Source: Physcomitrium patens (Eukaryota; Streptophyta; Bryopsida; Funariales; Funariaceae). From it: a stretch of 64,000 bases of DNA. The notes beneath the pieces are model-generated. The model saw nothing but the letters and a program-made list of their open reading frames with translations, ran no database searches and was not told the DNA's origin. The translations under genes were made by a program, and so were the position numbers. Each line of letters starts with the position of its first letter. The stretch's first letter is position 1. The DNA is taken from NCBI RefSeq assembly GCF_000002425.4, contig NC_037257.1:12138748-12202747 (forward strand). Direction: 5' to 3'. Of this stretch, positions 36,326-47,228 are shown one piece after another.

Positions 36326-36888
36326 GAATAGCAAATCTTTATTATAAAAGAAATAAGATCAAGAAAAGATAATATTCTAATTTCTATCCTTGTTTGTAAC
36401 TTCTATATATGTTGTGGCACTAAGGAGATGGAGAATAAACAACTAGTAGATTCAACTCAAGAACTCTTATTTGCTAACTTACTAAGTGAGATATTCTGAT
36501 TGTCTCAACTTTTAAGACAATCTAATTAAGATGAAGATCCTCAAGAACAACATGATCTTTCTTAAATAGATGGCAAGTTATATAATGTTTGGTATCATGA
36601 TATTAGAAGATGCTCTTGATATTTGTTGATTTTATTAAAAATAAAAATAATTTTTGATGTTTCAAAAATTTATTTGAGAGAAGTTATGAAGACTTCAACA
36701 ATGAAAAAATAATAGGAAAGTCTTTTTGCCTTGATATAAAATATTATCAATGATTAAAAAGACCTATCTACCATTTTCAAAGAGAAAAAAGATCTAAGTA
36801 TGTAGCAAACATAATTTGTTGCATCTTAAATTTCTTTGACATATGATGATTGTGCCTTGTAGAATTTGTCCATAGAAGGAGGAGTAAT
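36326..36888 (+). other. Gyp-Q 3' spacer with a shared frame (Q1)
   Basis: About 560 bases between the chromodomain and the 3' LTR. The part from an ATG at about 36427 reads MEN.Q.VDSTQE.LFA and is matched in the same frame in Q2 (minus strand, from about 44080 downwards); the WYHD motif further on is also shared. It ends with the purine tract 'agaaggaggagtaa' just before the LTR. It may be a small extra reading frame of the family or a conserved 3' untranslated region. I recognise no domain. Confidence 0.5.
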
Positions 36889-37439
36889 GTCATGGACATA
36901 CATTCTTATTCTAATAATTACTTATATTATTAGATAGAAGTAGATAAAAATAGATAAAAATAAATTAATTTCATAATATTTTTTAAAGTAGCTTCTTATA
37001 AGTTTCATAGACATGATTTTGATTTTATACATATTTATAATTGATTTTTAGGTTAAAAATTTAGTCAATAAATTATCCATATTTTACATGTGTAGATAGC
37101 TTGTAAAATAAGCTAATTATGTGGCACATACATAGAAAATTTGTCATATAAGTTAAGATATATGGCTTATAAAGACAATACATGTTGGAGGTCCTACAAA
37201 ATGTCACCACATAACTTTTAGGTAGATTATATATGTAGAGGCAAGAGTGAAGTCTTTTTCGTTCTTGTCAATTTTTTTTTCTCTAGTCTAGATTTAAGAG
37301 TCTTTAGTTTTCTTATCTTTTGATAATAGCTATTTTAAATTTTTTTTAATATACATATTTTTTTATTTATATTTTATCATTTTTCTTTGAAAAAAATCTT
37401 ACTTAATTAATTGCTTATATTTGGTTCTTTTTCTTGATA
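36889..37439 (+). repeat. Q1 3' LTR (3' part missing)
   Basis: Starts TGTCATGGAC and follows the 5' LTR for about 520 bases, including the TATA-like 'ttatatatgtagagg' region at about 37220. The last 100 or so bases of the 5' LTR are not found; X-B resumes by about 37440. Confidence 0.75.
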
Positions 37440-38590
37440 TGTAAGGCATTTGCATTTAAATCACATGAAATATGATGCATTGATCTAAGTATTATAGTAC
37501 CTATAGTTATTTTTATAATTCTATATGAATCAAAAAATTTGAGACTAATTCCAATCTCAAAAGTCCATTAGCCAATGCTACTTGAATTACTCAATAAAAA
37601 GATTAGAATAGAAATTTTAGAACCATCTATTGTACTATATTCTAATTGGTGATTCATAATACCTAAAATAAATGAGATATTGAGATTTATAAAAGATATT
37701 CAATTAATAAATAAGATAATTATTAGAAATATAGAATTAAGTCCAATTATAAATGAATTTATAAAGATATTTGTAGATAGAACAATTTATTCTATGAAAA
37801 ATCTTTATTCAAGATATAATCAAGTTTAATTGGCAATACAAAATTAAGAATTAAAAACTATAAAGATACCATTAAAATTGATTAATATGTATATCTTATA
37901 ACAAGAAGCTACAAATTTTATAGCACATATAATAAATGAAATATATAAGGTATTAAGAGAATTTATTCTAAATATAATAACACCTTTTTTAGATGATGTA
38001 TCAATTAAGGGATGTGAAGAAGAAAAAAAATATGAGATTTTGAATTTAAATGGATGTTAGAATTTTGTAGCAGATCATATTGATGATTGTTAAAAGTTTT
38101 TAACAAGCTTAGAAGAAGCTCATTTAACCTAATTAGGGACAAAATCAATGTTTACTGTAAAAGAAGTTTTGGAGGTAGGACACATGTATGGATCATATAG
38201 ATAAAAGCCAAATATAGAAAAAGTTGATATTATTAAAAAATAAAAGAATATGAAAATATAATAGAAGTCAAAAGGTTTTTAAGAGCATATATTATCTATC
38301 ATAAATGGATAATTTATTTTATACATATAATAGATCTATTATATGAATTAATAAGAATAAAAAATTTTAATAAAAAAGATAACAAAAAAAAGCTGTAGAA
38401 AAATTGAAAGAACTTTTTTTTTATCTCCAAATTTAAAGAAAATAAATTATGAGTGTGGAAGGCTAATAATATTAAAAAATTAATGTAATTCCAAGTAAAA
38501 TAAGTTAAAAAATTAGACAAGATGTTGAATAAGGAAATATATATGTAGTAAGGTTTATAACAAAGGTTTTGAATGCTAAACAGAGGGCTT
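37440..38590 (+). mobile_element. Gyp-X copy X-B, piece 3 (reverse transcriptase, start of RNase H)
   Basis: Collinear with X-A 7381-8540: AFAFK.HEI start, YSNW, the palm FLDD at about 37988-38000 followed by V.IKGCEEE, the EEAHLT thumb segment (about 38115) and the KVLNAKQRA RNase H strand at 38560-38590. It continues pieces 1 and 2 of X-B. It is cut by R3 at 38591. Broken. Confidence 0.82.
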
Positions 38591-38872
38591 TATTGTGATA
38601 TAATACAACTAATGAATGAAAAAGAGAAAAAATATTATATTATAAAAGATCTTACTTTAAACTATTATACCAAATTATCTTAAAAAATAGATTATAGTTA
38701 AAAAGATAATAAAATTAAAAAATACTATTACTGCCTTTTTACAAAATAGGCTTCTATTTATTTTATAGGGCCATAAATAAGGAAAATAAAGTGATATAGG
38801 TATGTGTAGAAAAAAGTTAAGAATAAGTTTTAATAAAATTTGATATAAAAAGCTTGAAGTCAAAGGTATTTA
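38591..38872 (+). repeat. R fragment (R3), first 280 bp of the family
   Basis: Matches the first part of R1 and R2 (TATTGTGATATAATAC start, 'aaaataggcttctatttatt' block at 38744-38763). It lies exactly between X-B RNase H and the gag of X-C. If R is the Gyp-X LTR, this is the truncated 5' LTR of X-C, and X-C is an insertion in X-B. Confidence 0.68.
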
Positions 38873-41703
38873 GAAATTTTCTTGGATTAATTGAATTATG
38901 GAGAAAGAAGGTAAGAAAGTTGAAGAAGGAGCTATGGCCGATACTTTGATTGGAGTTACAAGTGGAGGTATTAATAGAAGACAAGATATGTATTTTGAAT
39001 TCAACTCCATAAGCATGTTTGAGGCTTTTTCCTTATTCATGTAATAGCAACATGTTAAAGAATACAAAGAGGATATGACAAAAAAGCATTACATACAATT
39101 GTGGATAAGATTGATCAATTTAAAGAAAAAGGCATCACAAAATATATAAGGTACTATATAAAAGAAATGAAATTGAAGTATGTTCCAAAAAGAGAGATGG
39201 ATCAATTATTTGAACTAGCTATTGTACCAAAGATAAGAAATCATATGAGGTCTATTATAGAACATACTAAAGTTTAGTAGAAGAAATTATCTCAAGCATT
39301 GAAGGATGAATTTTTCTTGGAGGATAATAATTAAGTTATAAAGAAATCATTTTTTGAATAGATTGAAAGGCCTAGGAAGGATCTTTTAGTAACAAAATTA
39401 TTAAAACAATTTGAAAAGCATTATTCTTCTTTATCAAAGAAAGAAAGATAATTATTGGATCCAAATAAAGTAGAATTTTGTTTTCAAGTAGTTAATCAAG
39501 ACTTATAAAAGAAGTTGGAAATTTTGCTTGAAGATAAAGAAGAAGATGAAGGATTGACAATAAATTGAAAGGAAGTGGAAGAAGCAATAAGATTTCTTAC
39601 AAAAAGAGAAAAGAAAAAGGATAGGATAGATATTCAAAGACTATTGCAAGTATTTCAAGTAAAAATGCCTACTACCAATCCTACACCTATGATTCAATTT
39701 TCAATAGCTACATCAAAGAAAGAAAAAATGGACATTGATAAAATTATACAATGGATGAAAAATTTATAAATAAACTTTATAAAATTTGAAAGAAAAGATC
39801 AATTATCAAGAATATCAATAAAACAAAGATTAGGACTAATAGAAGGTATAGTATATAGGTGCATGTGGTATGATAGTGTGGATCATTTAAGAAAGAAATA
39901 AGAAAATTTTACACATGCATTATATAATGGATTTATTATTTTTAAAGATGTTATGATATATTTGAAAGAAAGTGAAAAAAAATTAGAAACAAACTTTGAT
40001 AAAGGGAAGATGAAGGTACTTATAAAGGAAACATTTAAAAATTCAAAAAAATTAGCATCAACATATTGAATAGAAGTAAGTTTAAGCAAATATTTGGACA
40101 TAAATCTTGAATTTTTAGAAGAATTTAGTTCTTTGTGGTTAAAAAAAATAAATTATGCTAAAAAAAAAAATCTATAGATGATTTAAGATGTATTGGTAAA
40201 AATACTTACCAAATTATTAAGTGGGATGATCTAATAGATAGATTATTGGTGCATGCTTATATTGCAAGGAACTAACATAAAGCATTAATAGAAGAAAAAT
40301 AAAAGAAAGATGAACATAATAAAGGACCATCAAAAAGAACAAAAGAAGAGAAAAAACATGACAATAAAGAAATCTTATGCATGAAGAAAAAATAGAAAAT
40401 ATTTCTATAAAGGAAAGAAAAATTTTAAAATAAAATAAAATAAAATAAAAAATAAATGCTCTTGCTTATAAATTATAATCAGAATTGAAGCTACTACAAT
40501 TTTGAAGAAGGTATTGAAGGAGCATATTTTAAGTAGAAAGGTTGAATTTATAATTGGTGAAATTTTAAGAATTGTTAAGTGTAAATTTTATGAAGTTATT
40601 ATTGACACAATAAAGAAAAAATGACAATCTATAGGAAATACTATGATATCAAATATACAAAGAACAAGAGTAATAGATAGCAATCAAGATGAAAAAGATG
40701 AAATAAAAATATTTAGAGATATTTCATAAGTAAGATTTACAAAAAAAAATATGTGATTTAAGCTTCTAGTCATTATTCTTGAAGTTATTGAGCAAGAGCT
40801 GCTATAGAAATTTTGATAAAATTGGAAGATTTAAAAGAATCAATTGTAGCATTGATTGACTATGGTTCTAAACTTACTTTAATATCAAAATAATTATATG
40901 AAAGAGGAAAATAACCTATTAATATTGAACATGGGTGGATGATAAGAGTAGCAAATAATTCAAAGGAAGATTTATATAGAGCTTGTCCAAATATCAAGAT
41001 GACAATAAGAGATGTTATTCATGAACAAAATTTCCTTATGCAAGACATATCTTTATATCCTATTATATTGGGACAACCATATATTATTGCTTTACAAATA
41101 AAAAAATAAAGATAATAGATGATGGTTTGGCTTATACAAGGATAAGAAGTCAAGATAGAAAGAAGGCATTATAATTTTTAATAGTTTGTACAAATCATAA
41201 AAGAAATCAAGTTAGTTTGAGGAATCAATCTTTGCCAAGGATATAAAAAGAATTTGAAGATCTAGATGACTCAAAGGATTTTTACTAGATGCCATTATAA
41301 AGCTAGATTGTAATAGTAGAAGGAGTGATGGATTTTTACTTAGTAGAAAAAATAAAACCATTAGAGGATTATTATAAGATGGATATATTTTATTTAAAAA
41401 TATAGATAAATTTAAAAGAATAAAAAGAAAAAATATCAAAAATATGGAACATGAGTGGAAGAAATACGGGATGATTGATAAAGATGAATACATATTAGGG
41501 ATGTTTAAAGAATCTTATTTTGGTGATACTATGGATAATTTATAAATATTATTTTATTTAGATTTTAAAAGAAGTGATAAGAAAATAAACGTGCATTCTT
41601 AGCAAATTTATGATGTAATGAAAGAATATGTGGATGAATATGAAGTGAAGGTGAATATGAAATATAAGACTATTGTAAGAAAGATTAAACTAGTGGCATT
41701 TAT
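38873..41703 (+). mobile_element. Gyp-X copy X-C (gag, protease, start of pol)
   Basis: The only copy in the window that shows the start of Gyp-X gag: an ATG at 38898 followed by MEKEGKKVEEGAMADTL. The gag contains a long charged region with FLTKREKKK (39593-39615), and matches X-A 3504-4870 from about 39245 on. The protease follows at about 40850-41100, then the pol spacer to 41703, where C2's LTR begins. The gag is over 550 codons long by position, large for Ty3/gypsy. Broken in many places. Confidence 0.82.
38898..40780 (+). pseudogene. Gyp-X gag region (X-C)
   Basis: Long capsid precursor, most similar to the fragment in X-A. The order is an N-terminal acidic stretch, a region with KREMDQLFELA (about 39195) and RNHMRSIIEH, a capsid-like part rich in K and E (LLEDKEEDE, about 39530), a PTTNPTPMIQ linker, a possible Cys/His site (a C..C...H pattern near 39858-39888 reading RCMWYDSVDH, compare CDSVDH), and a long charged tail. 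The tail may include a nucleic-acid binding region. I cannot match it to the standard plant gypsy gag. Confidence 0.6.
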
Positions 41704-42110
41704 TGAAGAACAAGCACTTTGAAGACACAACACTTAGCATTAGCAACTTCCACACAAAGAGAGTATGGAATAAGATATCTCTCACTTCCAATATCTATTA
41801 CTTATAGGTAGTGGTTGCTGTCTTAAAAGATAACTTCCACTCTTTGACTTTTACACACATGGCCCTAGGATCCTTTTGGCATCTCATGAGCCTTGAAGGT
41901 ATCCTATGACACATACTAATGATTCATATTTAGTCTTTGGATATTCTCTTGTTAATACTTTATTCTTTTGACTTTGACTCTTGGTCCATGACTTCGTCTT
42001 ATATCCATTAGATACTCTTATCATATACCAAGAGTCAAACCTTTGACCACTAGTAACTTACCTAAGTTAATATCCTCTATAAGATAACTTATTTTACTTT
42101 TATTTTAATA
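41704..42110 (-). repeat. C2 3' LTR (copia)
   Basis: On the minus strand it starts after the purine tract GCAAAGTGGGAG and ends near 41704 (…TTCTTCA). It shares with the C1 LTR the block around 41750-41820. At 407 bp it is longer than C1 (329) and C3 (299). Confidence 0.75.
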
Positions 42111-43375
42111 CTCCCACTTTGCTATTGATCAAAAGACTTTTAATCCTAATGCCTTTGTCAACATGTGGTGTCTATCTTTTACTAATGCCTTTGTTAACAA
42201 ATCAGCAAGCATTTCCTCCATTGCACAATACTTCATATCAATCACTCTCATTTCAATCTTCTTTCTTATAAAGTGATGTTGAATGACAATGTGCTTGGTC
42301 CTTGAATAATGCTTTGGATTCTTTGCAAATGCAAGACATCCTTGATTGTCACACTCCATTGGAGTTGCTTCTATTTGCACATCTCCAATGTCCTCCAAAA
42401 GTTGTCTCAACCATATTGCCTCCATTGCACCATGGCTTGCTGCCATGTACTCCACCTCCATTGTTGACCTTGCAATTGTTGGTTGTCTCTTGCAATTCCA
42501 TGAAATTGCTCCCACTCTAATAAAGAATACATAGCCCATTGTTGACCTTCTATTATTTATATTTCTAGTCCAATTCGCATCACAATAACCATGCAAACTA
42601 ATGTTATCACCTCCAAGGCATAATTTGAAGTTCAAAGTACCTTTTAAATACCTCATGATCCTTTTGATGGTTGTCCAATGGATTGGTCTAGCCTTTGACA
42701 TGTGTTGGCTCACAACACTCACCGCATATGCAAGATACATCTTTGTGTCAACCATTGCCTACATAAGTGAGTCCACTGCTGCCTTGTATGAAACACCTTA
42801 TATTTGACCTTCAACTTCAGCAAACTCTTCATTCGTGAGGTTCATCAACTTCAAGTTTTCTTCCAATGGTGTTCTAATAGGCTTACACTCCTCTATGTTG
42901 AATCGTTTTAACACTTCTTCAATGTACTTACTTTGGCTCAATATAATGGTCTTTTTAGCACAATCTCTTACAAACTCCACTCCTAAACAAAAGTGAAGTT
43001 CTCTCAAATCACTCATTTCATATTCTTTTTCTAACTTTGTCTTCAATCAATCCATCATCTTCAATGTATTGGTTAAGATGATCAAATCATCAACATAGAA
43101 AATGACAATCAATATGAACCTATTTGATTGCATCATATATAAGGAATGATCACCCTCACTCCTTACAAATCCTTCACTTACAAAGAATGTATCAATGGAT
43201 TGATACCATGCCCTTAGTAATTGCTTTAGCCTATACAAGGATTTCTTCAACTTACAAACAAGGTGTTGTTTACCTTCTTCAACAAATCCTTGACATTGTT
43301 CTATGTAGATGTCTTCTTCCAAACTTCCATTCAAGAAAGCCATCTTCACATCCATTTGATACATCTCATAGTTAG
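42111..43375 (-). mobile_element. Ty1/copia copy C2, 3' half only (RT part and RNase H)
   Basis: Starts in the middle of RT with MDVKMAFLNGSLEE (about 43360), then LKKSLYRLKQ, the FYVDD box (about 43095), FCLGVEF (about 42980), and a well-preserved RNase H (42755-42129: HGYCDANW, RRSTMGYVFF, AISWNCKRQ, ADLLTKA). It is the same family as C1. All of gag, protease, integrase and the first part of RT are absent; the sequence jumps to Q2 LTR at 43376. Compared with C1 it has few breaks in what is left. Confidence 0.85.
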
Positions 43376-43601
43376 CTTGGTCTTCAAGCTAACGATATGT
43401 GTGGCACATGGCTAACTTATTGACTACGTTTTTAATCCAAAAAGTCAATTAAAGACATCTATAAAATCAAAGCAATGTCTATGAAGTTTCTAAGAAGCTT
43501 CTATAATAAATATTATAGAATTAATTTATTTTTATCTACTTTTATTTACTTCTACCTATTTATACATGTAATTACTAGCTTACATGTATATGTCTATGAC
43601 A
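43376..43601 (-). repeat. Q2 3' LTR fragment
   Basis: The first 226 bases of the family LTR (TGTCATAGAC on the minus strand), preceded by the purine tract AAAAGGGGAAGTAA. It breaks off at 43376 against copia C2. Confidence 0.82.
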
Positions 43602-44250
43602 TTACTTCCCCTTTTAGAGACGAGTTCTACGAGAAGCGGTCATCATATGTTGAAGAAATCTATAATACGATGAATTTTATTCACCACATACTCTGATCTT
43701 TGTTCTCTTCGAAAATGATTGATAGGGCCTCTCAATCATCAGTAGTGTCCCATACTAAGGCAGAAAGACCACCCAATTATTTGATCATTGTTGAAGCCTT
43801 CATAACTTCCTTCGGATGAAATATTTGAAACATTGTTAGGGATTGTTCCTACCTCTAGTAAAATCACCAAACATCGACAGTCCTTTCCAAGGTCGTGATA
43901 CCAAATACGTTGTATCTCACCATCTATTCAAAGAAGAACATGTCGTTCTTAAAGAACTTTATCTCGATTCCATCGTCTTGAAGGTTGTGACAATCGTAAT
44001 GTCTCGTTCGACAAGTCAGCAAATAAAGGCTCTTGAGTTGAATCTACTGGTTGTTGGTTCTCCATCTCTTCAACTTCACAACTACAAAGAAGCTACAAAC
44101 AAAGATTGAAAGTAGAATGTTATCTTGCTTAGATCTTGTTTCTTTTATAAGAAAGGTTTTTATCTTGATTTTGATAGATGTTGTCAATGAAAAGCCTCCA
44201 TCGCCTTTGTTGCATTTGTAAGATTCTTTACTGGCTCCTATGTGCATTCA
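43602..44250 (-). other. Gyp-Q 3' spacer with a shared frame (Q2)
   Basis: The counterpart of 36326-36888 in Q1, on the other strand and much better preserved. A frame starting MENQQPVDSTQE near 44080 corresponds to the one in Q1, with the following RLSQ and WYHD motifs in the same order. No known domain is recognised. Confidence 0.5.
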
Positions 44251-45371
44251 CTAATATTATATCTATGCCAATGGACAAAATATTCTAACTTATTTTAGTG
44301 CAGCCTTGAATCAAAGGCTTCTTCCATTTCAAACTCTTCATTATTGTCCACTTCTGTAGGAAGAGGTGGAGCTTGTCTTCTTTTTGGTATGTCCACTATC
44401 TCGTATGGTTCAAGAAGAGACACTTGGAATATTAGATGGATTTTTATTAACTCCGATATGTATAAACGATATGCAAATGGATTGATTTGTACAGAAATAA
44501 AAAATGGTCCAAGCCTTCAATAGTTCAACTTGTCACAAGGACAAGTGATCTTGATATTGTGACAAAGTAACCATACCTTATCACCCATGTGGAATGGTGG
44601 ATGTTCCTTTCAATAGACAATTACATTGACCTTTTATTGTTCTTGAGCTTCTTTTAACTACACCTTCATCATTACATGTAGTTCTGACAAATGAATTGCC
44701 AAATCTTTTGCAGCAGGATTATCAACTTTTAAAAAGTCAAAAGTATCAAGTTATGGATGATAACCATAATTGGCAAAGAAAGGTATTTGATTTGTAGAAA
44801 AATGTATTGTGTTATTATAAGCAAACTTTACTAATGGTAAAAAAGTTGTCCAATCATCTTGTTGGTAATTAATGATACATCTTAAATACTGCTCCAAAAC
44901 TTGATTAACATACTCTGTTTGTCCATCAGTTTGAGGATAAAATGTCGAAGATAGTGTTATATCTACTTTTAGAATCTTGAAAAGAGTCCGCCAAAATCTT
45001 GATATAAATTGAGTTTTCCTATCTGATATAATATTCTTTGGTAATCCATAATAGTGATAGATATTATCGAGAAAGAGCTTAGCTGTTTCTTCACCTGTGA
45101 TAGATTTTTTACATGGTATAAAATTTGTCATCTTGATAAAATGATCTACTATCACAAATATAGAGACATAAGAACCTAAGATTGGAAGATCCATGATGAA
45201 ATCCATAGAAATAGAAGACCATGGTTGTTCAAGAATGAATAATGGCTGAAGAAGTTTGTAAGGTCGATGACGAGGAGTTTTTGATCTTGAGCAAACATCA
45301 CAAAATTGTACAAAATCTTTGACTGCTTTCCACATTTGGGGCCACCAAAAGTCCCTGGATATTAGTTTCAA
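44251..45371 (-). pseudogene. Q2 integrase and chromodomain
   Basis: Integrase runs ISRDFWWPQMWKAVKDFV, then the C..C zinc half (FCDVCSRSK, about 45300), the core with SMDFIMDLP, IFVIVDHFIKMTNF, the second acidic site near SDRKTQF, and the late E in the TDGQTEYVNQVLE box (about 44930). A further stretch at about 44600-44440 is the integrase end (DKLDYRRL-type), and a chromodomain with VDNNEEF at about 44340 follows. The order and motifs are those of chromoviruses. Broken. Confidence 0.8.
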
Positions 45372-45877
45372 AGTTTTATTGTATTCAAAATGTCATACTA
45401 TAGAAAAGTCATAATGAGCTTAAAAAACACGTAATCGAGCTTCACCTTCTGGAACATATAGGCGTCCCTCAAAATATAGTAGATTCTTCTTGAATTCAAA
45501 CTTAGAAGTATCATGAGACTTTGAAGGATTTTTCTTAATATCACAAATAAGACGATCAGAAGACATATTTGATTGAACTTTCTTAATGAAAGTTCAATCA
45601 ACAGTTGGTGTTGATTTCATTGCTCAAAGATGAAGATGCTTTGGCTTTGAGAGGATTATCTGTTGTTGATCAAAAGCAACATCTCCTTCGTTTGGTACAA
45701 AGTAAGATCATATAGAGAGTGCATCTGACAAATCTTGTTGTTTTTTTGGTTGATAAGTGATCTTGAATTCGAATCTAGACAAAGGCATACTCCAATGGGC
45801 TTGGCGACAATTCAAAATATATGCTGGTATAAAATATTCGAGATTCTTATGATTTGTATATACTATGACTGGGTTAG

Positions 45878-45882
45878 AAGCA
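45878..45882. other. Target-site duplication of S2, left copy (aagca)
   Basis: AAGCA is repeated exactly at 47224-47228 on the other side of S2. Q2 RNase H sequence is continuous once S2 and one copy are removed. Confidence 0.93.
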
Positions 45883-47223
45883 TGTGAATCATCAGATTGA
45901 CTCACTAGTTATTTTAGGACAAAAAAATGCATGTAAAGTACCAAAATTATAATTATTAGGTAAAGATGTTCTTAGAAGATGTTAAAGAAAGAAGAATAGT
46001 ATTAGTGGAAAAAAAATAGAGTCTTAGTAAGTCTTAGAGGCAATTATTTTAGTTGATTTAGTATTTTAACTTATTATTGAGGAATAAGGATTGGTTACTA
46101 AAATCAATATTTATATTGATCTTATATCTATATGTATTACTTATACAAAAACTATAAATGTTAGTAGTTAAAAGAAATACGAGAAAGAACCTCATGTCTT
46201 TTTAGTTATTTATATAGAAAGTAGAATTTATAGTAGATTTAGATTAATTCTATTATTATAAAAAATAAATAATATAGAAAATTGTATCCTTAAATTACTA
46301 ATAGCATTATAGAAACATTATAGGAATTTTTAGAATTTATTTAGAAATTATTTAGAATTTTTAGTAGATTCAAATTAATTTTTATCACTTTAAAAAATCA
46401 TAAATATAGATAATTATAACTTTAAATAGATATTAGAATTATAAAAATATTATAACGTTTTTTAGAATTTATTTAGAATTTATTTAGAATTTTCTATGAA
46501 TTTTTAGGATAATTATCAAGACCTTGGTAAAATTGAGTTTTACCACTTGGAAAGCCATTATGAAGAAATGGAGGAAGGTTTGATGGCCACGCAATGTTTC
46601 TAGGCTATTTGGGTGTTTTTGAACACCATGGTGAAGTCAAAATTGCAAAAATATTAATTCTACTAGTAGAAAATAGGAGGACCAGCAGCTAGTAGAGTCT
46701 TTGTAAGAAGAGAGGTGCACAAGTCCCATATGGATTGTAGCACCTTGGATGTAGGTAGGAAGATAAGACTAAGGCCTCAAGGCCTGTTTAGGCAACCCAT
46801 ATACACTACATATGAGCCTTGGTGAGGTTCGAACCCTTCATCTAATAACAAGTTATCTTTTAGGTAAAATATTTTTCACTTAACTTTCCATTTGTTACTT
46901 GTTTTTTTCAATCCTTTATAACTTATTCATAGTAATTTGGATTTACATGTTTTTTACATCATTGAAAAGATAATAAAATTACCAATATAAAAATTTACTT
47001 TTTATTTTTATTTTTTTACTTTTTATTGGGTGAGAATCCAATGAACAGACTGTGACTCGTTTTGTAGTGTACAATTGCTTGATTGCACTTGTTTCACTTG
47101 TTTTGTGTTATTCTTCTTTAGTTCTTGTTGTTTTTTACTTTCACTTCATACCACCCATTACAAGTAATTCTTAATTGAGGCCATCTTGTAATTTGGATTG
47201 AGGGGTGGAATTTTACACTCACA
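45883..47223. repeat. Solo LTR, family S (S2), inside Q2 RNase H
   Basis: 1341 bp with TGTGAATCAT...ACACTCACA ends and a perfect AAGCA duplication (45878-45882, 47224-47228). It matches S1 throughout. It lies between the EWCHYLEGA and NPVIVYTNHKNLEYF stretches of RNase H. No coding sequence of the donor family remains here, so that family is unknown from this window. Confidence 0.93.
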
Positions 47224-47228
47224 AAGCA

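Larger units (their letters stand above)
28504..37439 (+). mobile_element. Gyp-Q copy Q1: chromovirus with both LTRs, nested insertions
   Basis: Parts: 5' LTR (28504-29170), gag from an ATG at 29194, knuckle (about 30055-30115), protease (about 30290-30560), RT (about 30830-31330), RNase H (to about 31800), a U-like LTR (about 31810-33190), RNase H end and integrase (33191-34557), solo LTR R2 (34558-36026), chromodomain (36032-36325), 3' spacer, and 3' LTR (36889-37439). It sits in X-B between the residues matching X-A 7375 and 7381. No secure target duplication is left at its right side. Very AT-rich and decayed, with many breaks; old. Confidence 0.85.

Noticed and set aside
46820-46835. tRNA-like B box (GGTTCGAACCC) in S2
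   Set aside because: No A box at the right distance and no cloverleaf. A similar 'gttcgaaccc' in the P-b 3' LTR (about 63218) is equally isolated.
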